Source: Treponema sp.
GTDB lineage: Bacteria; Spirochaetota; Spirochaetia; Treponematales; Breznakiellaceae
Assembly: GCA_009785045.1 (NCBI GenBank)
Contig: WQXC01000016.1
Coordinates: 1-17,987 of the forward strand
DNA: 17,987 nt
Direction: 5' to 3'
Shown: one piece after another, positions 7,904 to 15,789 of the stretch
Layout: each line of letters starts with the position of its first letter
Position numbering within the stretch: the stretch's first letter is position 1
The notes under the pieces: model-generated
Databases searched by the model: none
Told to the model about the DNA's origin: nothing
The model's input: the letters and a program-made list of their open reading frames with translations, nothing else
Position numbers and translations under genes: made by a program

Positions 7904-8560
7904 TTGAAAATACTGTGTATTTCCGACCAAATTGACCCTCAGGTTTACTCGCCAAAGATAAAAGAGCGCTTTGCAGATGTCGATTTAATCCTTTCTGCAG
8001 GGGATCTCCCCATGGATTACCTGGATTTCATCATTTCCAGCCTGAATAAACCGCTTTTTTTTGTCTTTGGCAATCATCATACCGAAGACCTTAGACACTA
8101 TAAAAAACTATGGAATACCCAAATGTTACAGGACGACAGCAACTATCTGGGGTGCGGTGCGATTCATCTGGGAACAAAAATAAAAACCGAAGGCGATTTT
8201 ATACTTGCAGGCCTTGGAGGCTGCATGCGCTACAATAACGGCTTTAACCAGTACACGGATTTTGAAATGTTTATCGAAATAACCAAGCTTATTCCAAGGC
8301 TTATATGGAACCGGATTTTTAAGGGCCGCTATGTTGATGTCCTTTTAACTCATGCTCCGCCAAAGGGTATTCATGATAAAAATGACAGGTGTCATTTGGG
8401 ATTTAAAGCCTACTTATGGTTTATGAAGGTGTTTAAACCTAAATTCCTTGTTCATGGTCATATACATTTATATGATTTAACGGACATCCGCAGTACAACC
8501 TGGAAAAAGACAACCGTAATTAATGCGTATAGCCATTATGTAATAAATTTTGGAGATTGA
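7904..8560 (+). CDS. Metallophosphoesterase (calcineurin-like) with altered first motif
   Basis: A 218-residue calcineurin-like phosphoesterase, cytoplasmic (no signal peptide). Four of the five metal-site motifs are standard: GD at residues 33-34 (SAGDLP), GNH at 56-58 (FVFGNHH), the isolated His150 in LLTHAPP, and GHIH at 185-188. The first motif, normally D-x-H, is D8-Q-I here, so the first-site histidine is missing. The string CISDQIDPQVYSPKIKERF is, as I recall it, characteristic of a distinct subgroup, so this is probably a subfamily trait rather than damage. The start is TTG at 7904, supported by AAAGGA at 7891-7896. Substrate is unknown; it could be a phosphodiester of a nucleotide or cell-wall molecule. 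It heads a four-gene unit; the next ATG is one base after its stop. Confidence 0.88.
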   Translation: MKILCISDQIDPQVYSPKIKERFADVDLILSAGDLPMDYLDFIISSLNKPLFFVFGNHHTEDLRHYKKLWNTQMLQDDSNYLGCGAIHLGTKIKTEGDFILAGLGGCMRYNNGFNQYTDFEMFIEITKLIPRLIWNRIFKGRYVDVLLTHAPPKGIHDKNDRCHLGFKAYLWFMKVFKPKFLVHGHIHLYDLTDIRSTTWKKTTVINAYSHYVINFGD

Positions 8561-8561
8561 G

Positions 8562-9476
8562 ATGACAATAGACTCAGTTACCCAGCAGGCTTATGCAGAT
8601 TTTTCCCGCGCCAGAGGTAAGGCGATCCTTTCTCAGATGCAGAATTTCATGAATACCGATCGCGATAAATTACTCTCTTTTCATGATGTAAAAGACATAT
8701 TAAAACCCAGAAATCAAGTCTACATGGGAAACAGGACAGTACCCATTAATATGGTTGCCGGAAGCGAAGGCAGATATCACGATTTTAACAAGTATTTTCT
8801 CCCCCGCAGGGAACATCTGCGCCAAAGGTGGCAAAAAGTTGATGAAGCCCATATAAAAGACATTATACTGCCGCCAATTCTGCTCTACGAAATAGGAGGG
8901 GTCTATTTTGTCCGGGACGGCAATCACCGTGTTTCTGTGGCTAAGACACAGGGCGTTGAGTTTATTGACGCAGAAGTAATCAGCCTTACAACAGAAATTA
9001 ACATAAAACCATCCATGACCATAGAAGAACTTACCTATGCGCTTATTGCATATGAGAAAAATATTTTTTATAATGAAACATTGTTCGGCGATTTGACTGA
9101 ATGCTGGGACCTTAATTTTAGCTCTCCTGGCCGTTATGATGTTATTTATAACCATATACTGGTTCATAAATATTATCTAAACGAAGATATAGAAGAAGAG
9201 CTGCATTTTAACGATGCTCTTGTTTCCTGGTACAATAATGTGTTTTTTCCTGTTATAACAATTATACGGGAACAATGGCTGCTGGTTCATTTTCCGGGCA
9301 GAACAGAATCCGACCTATATGTCTGGATTATTAAGCACTGGGATTTTCTTAAAAAGAAATACGGTACTTATTCCCTTGCCAAAGCCGCAGGGGACTTTTC
9401 TAGGAAATACGGACAGGACAAAGGTAAGTTTAAAAGAACACTGGCAATGTTAATTGGCAAAATATTTCGAAAGTAA
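8562..9476 (+). CDS. ParB/sulfiredoxin-like-fold protein
   Basis: A 304-residue cytoplasmic protein. The recognisable part is residues about 100-140: ILPPILLYEIGGVYFVRDGNHR followed by VSVAKTQGVEFIDAEVI. This is the ParB/Srx-like nuclease-fold core, with the D-G-[NQE]-H-R motif (119-123) that in ParB family members binds nucleotide or DNA. The N-terminal 95 residues and C-terminal 160 residues, both rich in aromatic and charged residues, match nothing I can name. It lacks the ParB helix-turn-helix, so it is not a chromosome-partition ParB. The start at ATG 8562 is preferred over an in-frame TTG at 8550 because GGAG at 8552-8555 is correctly spaced for it. It lies one base after the phosphoesterase stop, suggesting a functional pair, for example a regulator or second catalytic partner. 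Function is not established. Confidence 0.75.
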   Translation: MTIDSVTQQAYADFSRARGKAILSQMQNFMNTDRDKLLSFHDVKDILKPRNQVYMGNRTVPINMVAGSEGRYHDFNKYFLPRREHLRQRWQKVDEAHIKDIILPPILLYEIGGVYFVRDGNHRVSVAKTQGVEFIDAEVISLTTEINIKPSMTIEELTYALIAYEKNIFYNETLFGDLTECWDLNFSSPGRYDVIYNHILVHKYYLNEDIEEELHFNDALVSWYNNVFFPVITIIREQWLLVHFPGRTESDLYVWIIKHWDFLKKKYGTYSLAKAAGDFSRKYGQDKGKFKRTLAMLIGKIFRK

Positions 9477-9489
9477 AGAAGGAAGGAGC

Positions 9490-10353
9490 ATGGCGGTTTT
9501 ATCGATTCAGTCTCATGTTGTCTACGGATACGCTGGAAACACTGCCGCTGTGTTCCCTTTGCAAAGACTTGGCCGCGAAGTCTGGGCTATTAACACTGTA
9601 GAGTTTTCCAACCATACCGGTTACGGCGCATGGAGAGGCAAAATTCTTGGAGCAGAATTGGCTGCAGACCTTGTTATGGGATTAGAAGAAAGAAATGTCC
9701 TTAACCGCTGCGAAGCAGTACTCTCCGGTTACCTTGGCGATGCCGCTGTTGGAAAGGCAATTATCGATGCAGTAAAAAAAGTAAAAAATAAATCTCCCGG
9801 GGCATTATACTGCTGCGATCCTGTAATGGGTGATATTAGCCGCGGATTCTATGTAAAGCCTGATATACCGGATATTTTTAAAAACGAACTTGTTCCGCTT
9901 GCCGACATTGTCTGCCCGAATCAGTTTGAATTAGAAGCGCTTACAGGAATACAAATAACCGGCATTGACAGCGTAATTAAAGCGATAAATACCCTGCACG
10001 AAATGGGACCTTCCATTGTTCTTGTAACAAGTCTCATGGAAAAAGCAGGAGAAATAAATATGGCAGCATCGGATAAAACCAATATTTATAAAACCACAAC
10101 TCCCAAACTGCCTTTAGGAAGCGGCGTTGCCGGAACAGGTGACATGACCGCGGCTGTTTTTTTATCGCGTTATCTTGAAACACGCAGCCTGGAAAAAACG
10201 CTTGAAATGTGCACTGCCTCTGTTTACGGCGTTTTAGAAGTTAGTTTAAAAACAGCATCAAACACGGGAAACCTTGTAGAGTTAAAACCAATCGACGCTC
10301 AGGAACAATTTGTATCACCATTACATTCTTTTAAGGCGGAAAAAATCAAATGA
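9490..10353 (+). CDS. pdxY: Pyridoxal kinase
   Basis: Phosphorylates pyridoxal (and related B6 vitamers) with ATP to make pyridoxal 5'-phosphate in the salvage pathway. The protein is 287 residues, the same length as E. coli PdxY, and of the ribokinase-like fold. The N-terminus LSIQSHVVYGYAGNTAAVF and NTVEFSNHTGYGAWRG match PdxY/PdxK strongly and contain the substrate-binding Ser, His and Tyr positions. CDPVMGDISRGFYV is the ATP/Mg segment, and GTGD at 215-218 is the anion hole with the catalytic base Asp218. The start at ATG 9490 sits behind GAAGGAAGGAG and gives the family length; an open frame reaching back to 9454 is coding sequence of the previous gene. The stop overlaps the next start by ATGA. 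No B6 biosynthetic gene is nearby, which fits a salvage lifestyle. Confidence 0.94.
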   Translation: MAVLSIQSHVVYGYAGNTAAVFPLQRLGREVWAINTVEFSNHTGYGAWRGKILGAELAADLVMGLEERNVLNRCEAVLSGYLGDAAVGKAIIDAVKKVKNKSPGALYCCDPVMGDISRGFYVKPDIPDIFKNELVPLADIVCPNQFELEALTGIQITGIDSVIKAINTLHEMGPSIVLVTSLMEKAGEINMAASDKTNIYKTTTPKLPLGSGVAGTGDMTAAVFLSRYLETRSLEKTLEMCTASVYGVLEVSLKTASNTGNLVELKPIDAQEQFVSPLHSFKAEKIK

Positions 10354-11279
10354 AGCAAACCGAAAACACCGACTGGAATAAAAGCAGCCCTTACGATCGA
10401 TTTTCGTATTTTATTGCGTCAAAAATAGATCGTTATAAAGCGCTCTTAACCACTATCGAAAAACTTGAGCTAAACTCACTTGTTGTTTCTATTGCAGATC
10501 ACAAGCATATTTTTATTTTTCCGCCGGGAAAAAAAATGCCGGGTATTAAAGGAAGCACTTTTCCTTTTGCCGGAGAAAGCCCTTATATATTTGTCGCTCA
10601 CTACGATCGTGTACCGGGAAGTCCCGGAGCAAACGATAACAGTATTGCAGTTTTTCACCTTTTAAATGTTGCATTAAAATTTATCAAACAAGGAGTCAGC
10701 AACTGGATTATACTGTTTACCGATAAAGAAGAAATAAAAGACGGCGAGAGTTTTGAAAAACAAGGGTCATTTGCTCTTGCGCAAAAATTAAAATCATGGG
10801 GACTGGAAAAAGCCAGAATATACAATTTTGATGCATGCGGAACAGGCGATACTTTTGTTATTTCTACCATCACAGATCTTATTTTGGGAAATAACGATAA
10901 TCCAAACATTTTAAAATTAAAAGACGCAATACGTCTTCTTAGCAATCATGTTCTGGAAACAACCTACAATCTCCGTTTTGACAAAGTACTGCTTGCTCCC
11001 ATTCCGTTCTGCGATGACATAGGTTTTTTACGCGCAGGTTTTGCCGCGCAGACTATTACCATGCTTCCGTCTGCAGAAGCTGCGCAATACGAAGAGATCC
11101 TGCGTAAATATCCTGAATTTCCAAAACTGATGATATCCGGAGAAATTAAAACATCACCTGAACGCCGTCATTTACCTATTACATGGCGAAATCTTAACAC
11201 TCCGGCAGATACTCCAGATCGCCTAACGCCGCAGTTTTTTGAAAAAATCTGTAACCTTGTGGAAAATCTTTGCAGGTAA
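10350..11279 (+). CDS. M28-family zinc peptidase-like protein
   Basis: A 309-residue cytoplasmic protein resembling M28 aminopeptidases. Visible ligand and catalytic positions: H84-x-D86 in FVAHYDRVPG, bridging Asp96 in GANDNSIAV, the Glu pair E127-E128 in FTDKEEI, and Asp161 in NFDACGTGD. The closing motif of the family, H-T-P-x-D-T-x-D, appears as N283-TPADTPDRL: the fifth zinc-ligand histidine is an asparagine (codon AAC at about 11196-11198). The protein may therefore bind one zinc poorly or have changed activity. There is no signal peptide, unlike many secreted M28 enzymes. It is coupled to pdxY by an ATGA overlap. Its last 57 bases overlap the 3' end of the convergent pgi gene. Substrate is unknown. 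Confidence 0.82.
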   Translation: MKQTENTDWNKSSPYDRFSYFIASKIDRYKALLTTIEKLELNSLVVSIADHKHIFIFPPGKKMPGIKGSTFPFAGESPYIFVAHYDRVPGSPGANDNSIAVFHLLNVALKFIKQGVSNWIILFTDKEEIKDGESFEKQGSFALAQKLKSWGLEKARIYNFDACGTGDTFVISTITDLILGNNDNPNILKLKDAIRLLSNHVLETTYNLRFDKVLLAPIPFCDDIGFLRAGFAAQTITMLPSAEAAQYEEILRKYPEFPKLMISGEIKTSPERRHLPITWRNLNTPADTPDRLTPQFFEKICNLVENLCR

Positions 11280-12863
11280 TGACTTTTTGATCCCCAGCAT
11301 TTTGCTGTATGCTTCAAGCGCGCTGTCTCCGTAATCTCCGGAAAGAACTTTTTTTGTAAGGATTTTACCTAACTGCACTCCTTCCTGATCAAAGCTATTT
11401 AAGTTCCACATAAAACCCTGGAACATAACTTTATTTTCAAAGTGTGCAAGCAGGCTTCCCAGCGCTGCAGGGGTTAATTTTTTTCCAAAAATAAGACTGG
11501 AAGGACGTCCGCCGGAAAACTCCTTGTTGCGATCGTCACTGTCCTGCCCTTTCGCGAAAGCCACAATTTGCGCTGCAAGGTTTGCAGCAAGTTTCGTCTG
11601 GCTGCTGGAATTATCAACTTTAACGTCATCGTTTTTTTGGCTTTCTGTAAAACCTATAAACTGAAGCGGAATAATTCCGGTTCCCTGATGAAGAAGCTGA
11701 AAGAATGAATGCTGACCGTTTGTCCCAGGTTCGCCGAAAATAACAGGACCAGTATCGTATTTTACCGGTTCTCCGCTTCTGTTAACGCATTTTCCGTTCG
11801 ATTCCATATCCATCTGCTGAAGATGCGCAGGGAAACGGCTGAGCGCCTGACTGTACGGCAGCACTGCTGTGTAAGGATATCCCAAAAAGTTTCGTTCCCA
11901 AATACCGATTAATGCATCAAGAAGAGCCGCATTTTTTAAAGCATCTTTGTTAAGGGCAAGCTTATCAGCTTCGGCTGCTCCTGCAAGGAAATCCTTAAAA
12001 ACCTGCGGCCCAAAAGCAAGAGACAATACGCAGCCGCCCACAGCAGAACATGACGAATAACGGCCGCCGATATAATCATCAATGTAGAATGAATCCAGAT
12101 ATGCGCTGTTATTGGCAAGAGGACTTGTTTCGCTTGTAACGGCAATCATGTGTTTACTTGTTTCAAGACCTGCTTTTGTAAGTTTGTCTTTTACAAATAA
12201 TTCATTGGCTAGTGTTTCCTGCGTTGTGCCGCTTTTTGAAACAAGAATAAAAAGGCTCGTATCAAGATCCACGGAAGCAATTACTGCAGAAGCATCATCC
12301 GGGTCTACATTGGAAATAAATTTTGCGTTAAGTTTCTTTTTTCCTTCTGCTTCTGCCCAATTTTCCAAAGCCAGATACAAAGCGCGCGGTCCAAGGTCCG
12401 AACCGCCTATGCCTATCTGGACTACTGTAGTAAAAGGCTGTCCTGTAGAACCAATAAATACGCCTTTGTGGACATCCGAAGCAAATGCGCAAAAACGCGC
12501 AAGTTCCTTGCGGTAAAAATCTCCGATATCTTTGCCGTTTTCTATAACCGGTTTGCCCTGCTCTCCTCGAGAAAGCTGATGTAATACTTTGCGGTTTTCG
12601 CCGGTGTTCATCACCTCTCCGTTAAGAAGCGCTTTATATTTTGCAATTAGTTCCTGCTCATCAGAAAGTTCCTGCAGTAATCGTATGCATTGACTGTCAA
12701 CGGATTTTGCAGCCCAAGAATATTTTAATCCCCCAGCCATGGGTGTAATGCACTGGTCTACCCTTTTTGCATCAAGGTTATTTTTAAAATTAAAAGCCGG
12801 TTTTTTTGAATATTCTGTCAGTTTTTTAAAGCCTGCGGTTTTGTCAAAATTAATGTATTCCAT
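11223..12863 (-). CDS. pgi: Glucose-6-phosphate isomerase
   Basis: Interconverts glucose 6-phosphate and fructose 6-phosphate in glycolysis and gluconeogenesis; cytoplasmic. The 546 residues carry all signatures: GIGGSDLGPRALYLAL from residue 151, LVSKSGTTQETLANE with SKSGTT at 209-214 (phosphate binding), GGRYSSCSAVGG from 266, MESNGK with the catalytic base Glu354, and GTNGQHSFFQLLHQG with His385. The FDQEGVQLGK segment near the C-terminus holds the catalytic lysine. The C-terminus ends in a lysine-rich stretch (KIFHKVTDFFKKLRR). The start is backed by AAAGGAG at 12869-12875 and by a promoter in the 58-base gap after uxaE. Its last 57 bases overlap the convergent M28 gene on the other strand. 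Confidence 0.97.
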   Translation of the reverse strand: MEYINFDKTAGFKKLTEYSKKPAFNFKNNLDAKRVDQCITPMAGGLKYSWAAKSVDSQCIRLLQELSDEQELIAKYKALLNGEVMNTGENRKVLHQLSRGEQGKPVIENGKDIGDFYRKELARFCAFASDVHKGVFIGSTGQPFTTVVQIGIGGSDLGPRALYLALENWAEAEGKKKLNAKFISNVDPDDASAVIASVDLDTSLFILVSKSGTTQETLANELFVKDKLTKAGLETSKHMIAVTSETSPLANNSAYLDSFYIDDYIGGRYSSCSAVGGCVLSLAFGPQVFKDFLAGAAEADKLALNKDALKNAALLDALIGIWERNFLGYPYTAVLPYSQALSRFPAHLQQMDMESNGKCVNRSGEPVKYDTGPVIFGEPGTNGQHSFFQLLHQGTGIIPLQFIGFTESQKNDDVKVDNSSSQTKLAANLAAQIVAFAKGQDSDDRNKEFSGGRPSSLIFGKKLTPAALGSLLAHFENKVMFQGFMWNLNSFDQEGVQLGKILTKKVLSGDYGDSALEAYSKMLGIKKSLPAKIFHKVTDFFKKLRR

Positions 12864-12886
12864 GAAATCTCCTTTAATTACTATTA

Positions 12887-12915
12887 ATGATAAACCAGGT
12901 TTTAGTATAATTCAA
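12887..12915 (-). promoter_or_regulatory. Predicted sigma70-type promoter of pgi
   Basis: On the minus strand TTGAAT (12915-12910), exactly 17 bases, then TATCAT (12892-12887) match the sigma70 consensus at 4/6 and 5/6 positions. The predicted leader is only about 15-20 bases and consists mainly of the AAAGGAG ribosome site. The promoter fills the gap between uxaE and pgi, so pgi can be expressed independently of the uronate gene before it. Confidence 0.6.
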
Positions 12916-12921
12916 GTAGTA

Positions 12922-14364
12922 CTAATTTTTACTGAGCAGCTCCAGGTGTCTCCCTATGTGTTTTACAAGAGCGCGGCGGTATTCGGTTTCACTTTGCTTC
13001 CATAAATTATACAAGCGGTCTTTAAAAGCAAAAGAGCCGTTTTCGTTTTTATGGTTTAGAATAAGTCCGTATGTAATATGAATAAGCTGGCGTGTTTCGT
13101 TGTTATTAAAAAGTCCTGGTAAATCTACGTCCTCTATTTCAGAAATATCCGGTATGTTAGATAAATCTGCTGTAACCTGATAATACTTTTTAGCCTCGCC
13201 GAAAACAGTAAGCGCAAAACTGTGAACCTCGCGGTAAAGCACTGGGTCTCTAACGGCAACTACACGCATGGCTTCCAGCCAGTTGGTTCCCGCAGTTTTA
13301 ACATGGAACTGTCCTTTTGTTTCGCGGCCAATAACCGGAAACACGCTAAACTTGTCAGAGCCGGAATGAATACTTAACTTGTAGTTTAAACTTCGCGCTA
13401 TTGCCGCATGGACTTTTATTTCTTTTTCAAATTGTGTAATATCTCCGATGTAATCTATTCCCTTCTGAAACTCTCCGCAAAAACGCGGCGCTATCGTAGC
13501 AAACAAAACGCCTGCATCTAAAAGCTCTCTTGCAACAAAAAAATGCTGCAATGGCGTAGTTACCGAAGCAGTCTCGTCTATGGAGATTTCCAAATCGGCA
13601 TTGTATTTACCGTCAGTAAAAAACTTATTATAAATACTTGCGGCAAAATTAACCGCTTCTGCGTAAACTGTTAAACACTTACCAAGTTCTTCTTCAGAAA
13701 AAACAAGCGTAAAGTCTTCAATACTAAAAGTTTTATTCAAATATTTTTCTTTATATATTGATGGTATAGGTGCGCTGTCTGTAATAACATTTTCATTTTT
13801 TATATAATCTGAGCAATCAAGTGTTATCATGGTAAAACCAAGTGAAAGAGCATACTCAACATCTTTTTCGGTTTTTAGATGATCCCCATCTGCGCCAAAA
13901 CCCTTTTTGTATCCTTCCCGGAATACGGCAAATGTTGCCGCATCAAGGACATCTTCGTATGTGCGGTTTGTTAAAGTCAGTTCCCGAATTGACTGTTGGG
14001 CAAAAACAGGAAAGATATCATTTGTAATAAAAAGATCGATATGTCCCGGAGCGGCAATTCCAAGCCTGTCTCCCAGTCCAAAGCTCTTGGGTTTTCCAAG
14101 ACCCCGGACAGGAGCTGTCCATGGAAACAGCTTTCTTAAAACACACGCATTTTCGTGTGTAAGTTCAGCGCAAGATATTCCGCTGCCCAAATTTTCTATT
14201 GTAAACCCGGCAGCGCCTGTTTTAGCGGCTGCGCTATCCTGCTCTGCGATTATTATTACTGTTTTTCCCTCTATATTAGCCATAAAGAAAACTGTGGAAT
14301 CAATATGATTTATTGACTTTTCATACGCTTCAAAACCTAAATACTGCATACTTTTTATTAACAT
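12922..14364 (-). CDS. uxaE: Tagaturonate epimerase (tagaturonate-fructuronate C4 epimerase)
   Basis: Converts D-tagaturonate to D-fructuronate, the step found in Thermotoga that replaces the reductase/dehydratase branch for galacturonate. The 480-residue protein matches the UxaE family: GLGDRLGIAAPGHIDLF from residue 96, FAQQSIRELTLTNRTYEDVL from 121, GFGADGDHLKT at 155-165 followed by GFTMITLDCSD, and later YKLSIHSGSDKFSVFPVIG and GQFHVKTAGTNWLEAMRVV. These hold the conserved Asp, His and Glu residues of its metal-dependent barrel. The start at 14364 has AGG six bases upstream, while an AAGGA directly abuts the ATG. An alternative start is Met6 at 14349, which aligns well with homologues as I recall them. 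It diverges from the GH4 gene by 39 bases. Uronate isomerase and fructuronate reductase are not in this window. Confidence 0.88.
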   Translation of the reverse strand: MLIKSMQYLGFEAYEKSINHIDSTVFFMANIEGKTVIIIAEQDSAAAKTGAAGFTIENLGSGISCAELTHENACVLRKLFPWTAPVRGLGKPKSFGLGDRLGIAAPGHIDLFITNDIFPVFAQQSIRELTLTNRTYEDVLDAATFAVFREGYKKGFGADGDHLKTEKDVEYALSLGFTMITLDCSDYIKNENVITDSAPIPSIYKEKYLNKTFSIEDFTLVFSEEELGKCLTVYAEAVNFAASIYNKFFTDGKYNADLEISIDETASVTTPLQHFFVARELLDAGVLFATIAPRFCGEFQKGIDYIGDITQFEKEIKVHAAIARSLNYKLSIHSGSDKFSVFPVIGRETKGQFHVKTAGTNWLEAMRVVAVRDPVLYREVHSFALTVFGEAKKYYQVTADLSNIPDISEIEDVDLPGLFNNNETRQLIHITYGLILNHKNENGSFAFKDRLYNLWKQSETEYRRALVKHIGRHLELLSKN

Positions 14365-14370
14365 TCCTTG

Positions 14371-14387
14371 CCTATTTTTACAATAGG
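14371..14387. promoter_or_regulatory. 17-bp inverted repeat between uxaE and the GH4 gene, possible operator
   Basis: CCTATT, five bases (TTTAC), AATAGG: perfect six-base arms in the middle of the 39-base divergent gap. A single protein bound here would cover both leaders, and the arms also supply the AGG ribosome-site element of uxaE and an AGGA upstream of the GH4 start. The position suits a shared uronate-responsive repressor, but no regulator gene is in the window and a 6+6 repeat can arise by chance in AT-rich DNA. Confidence 0.35.
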
Positions 14388-14403
14388 ATATAACCTGATA
14401 AAT

Positions 14404-15789
14404 ATGAAAAAAGATAAAATTAAAATCTGTTATATTGGCGGCGGCTCGCGCAATTGGGCGTGGGTTTTAATGCAGGATCTGGCCTTTGAAAAGGACATAA
14501 GTGGTACTATCGAACTATTCGATATCAGGCACAGTGATGCTCTGATAAACGAAGCAATCGGTAACAGGCTTATGGATGCTCATAACCCGGGCATATGGAG
14601 ATTCCAGGCAAATCCTTCATTGCCGGATGCATTACACGGAAGCGATTTTGTTTTTATATCGATACTTCCCGGCGACTTTGATGATATGGCTGTTGATGTT
14701 CATGTTCCGGAAAACTACGGCATATATCAATCTGTGGGAGATTCTGCAGGAATCGGCGGCATTATCCGTTCACTGCGAACGGTACCGCAGTTCAGGAAGA
14801 TTGCCAAAGAAATAAAAAAACACGCGCCTAATGCATGGGTAATAAATTACACAAACCCAATGAGCGTTTGCACCCGTACATTGTATATGGAGTATCCCGG
14901 AATAAAGGCATTTGGCTGCTGCCATGAAGTTTTTCATACTCAAAAACTTCTTGCAACAGTATTGGAGGAATCAGGTCTTGCTCCAGCCGGCAGCATTAAA
15001 CGCGAAGATATCAAAGTAAACGTTCTTGGCTTAAATCACTTTACATGGATTGATAAAGCAACTTGGAAAAATACTGATATATTCCCAATATATTTAAAAT
15101 TTGCAGAAAAATATGCTGATACAGGTTTTAGAAAAAAAAGTGATGGCGCTGCAATAAACGAAGATGAACTTGAGAGACAAAAACTGTTCGGTTCGACAGA
15201 CCGTGTAAAAATGAATCTTTTCCGCCGTTACGGTTTAATCGCCGCCGCTGGTGACAGGCACCTTGTTGAGTTCTGCCCTCATTCCTGGTATTTATCTTCG
15301 CCGGAAGAAGTTGAACGCTGGGGATATGCGCTTACGCCTGTATCATGGCGGATAAAGGATCAGGAAGCGTTAAAGCAAAAAGCCATTGAATACCGCGACG
15401 GGACACAAGTGATGACACCTGTTGAATCCGGCGAAGAGGGTTTAAAAATAGTTAAAGCGCTTCTTGGACTTACAGGCATTACAACAAATGTAAATTTTCC
15501 AAACGTTGGACAAATGCCGGATATCCCCATGGGAACTATCGTAGAAACAAATGCAAATTTTAAAAAGAGTAAAATTGAACCTGTTGCAGTCAGAAGTCTT
15601 CCTTCCGATATAAGAGCTCTTATAATGCATCATGTATTAAGCCAGGAAGGAATTGTAGAAGCAGTTTTTGAAGACGACATGGAAAAAGTATTTCGTATTT
15701 TTTCTCAGGATTTGGAAGTTCAGAAACTTTCGCTTTCTGATGCACGTTCCATGTTTAACGAAATGTACGCAAAAACCATGAGAAAATAA
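14404..15789 (+). CDS. GH4 family glycosidase, probable alpha-galacturonidase
   Basis: A 461-residue family 4 glycoside hydrolase. These enzymes are cytoplasmic and cleave by an NAD- and metal-dependent oxidation-elimination mechanism. The dinucleotide-binding start is KIKICYIGGGSRNW. INYTNPMSVCTRTLY, GLNHFTWI and HLVEFCPHSW are family motifs. The specificity motif is C173-H174-E175-V176; CHEV is the motif reported for alpha-galacturonidases such as Bacillus subtilis LplD, distinct from CHSV (alpha-galactosidases) and CHGx (alpha-glucuronidases). Divergence from uxaE supports a galacturonate product. ATG 14404 gives the normal N-terminus; a TTG at 14368 would add 12 residues unlike the family. 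The ribosome site is weak (AGGA at 14385-14388 is about 15 bases away). The stop overlaps the next start as TAATG. Confidence 0.9.
   Translation: MKKDKIKICYIGGGSRNWAWVLMQDLAFEKDISGTIELFDIRHSDALINEAIGNRLMDAHNPGIWRFQANPSLPDALHGSDFVFISILPGDFDDMAVDVHVPENYGIYQSVGDSAGIGGIIRSLRTVPQFRKIAKEIKKHAPNAWVINYTNPMSVCTRTLYMEYPGIKAFGCCHEVFHTQKLLATVLEESGLAPAGSIKREDIKVNVLGLNHFTWIDKATWKNTDIFPIYLKFAEKYADTGFRKKSDGAAINEDELERQKLFGSTDRVKMNLFRRYGLIAAAGDRHLVEFCPHSWYLSSPEEVERWGYALTPVSWRIKDQEALKQKAIEYRDGTQVMTPVESGEEGLKIVKALLGLTGITTNVNFPNVGQMPDIPMGTIVETNANFKKSKIEPVAVRSLPSDIRALIMHHVLSQEGIVEAVFEDDMEKVFRIFSQDLEVQKLSLSDARSMFNEMYAKTMRK

Noticed and set aside
11232..11251. CAG-T6-G-A6-T-CTG near-palindrome as a pgi terminator
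   Set aside because: It lies inside both overlapping coding regions, has no GC-rich stem and no following T-run.
14368..14403. TTG start adding 12 residues to the GH4 protein
   Set aside because: It would begin four bases from the divergent uxaE start, and GH4 proteins begin just before the GGGS loop. Not fully excluded, because the ribosome site for ATG 14404 is weak.
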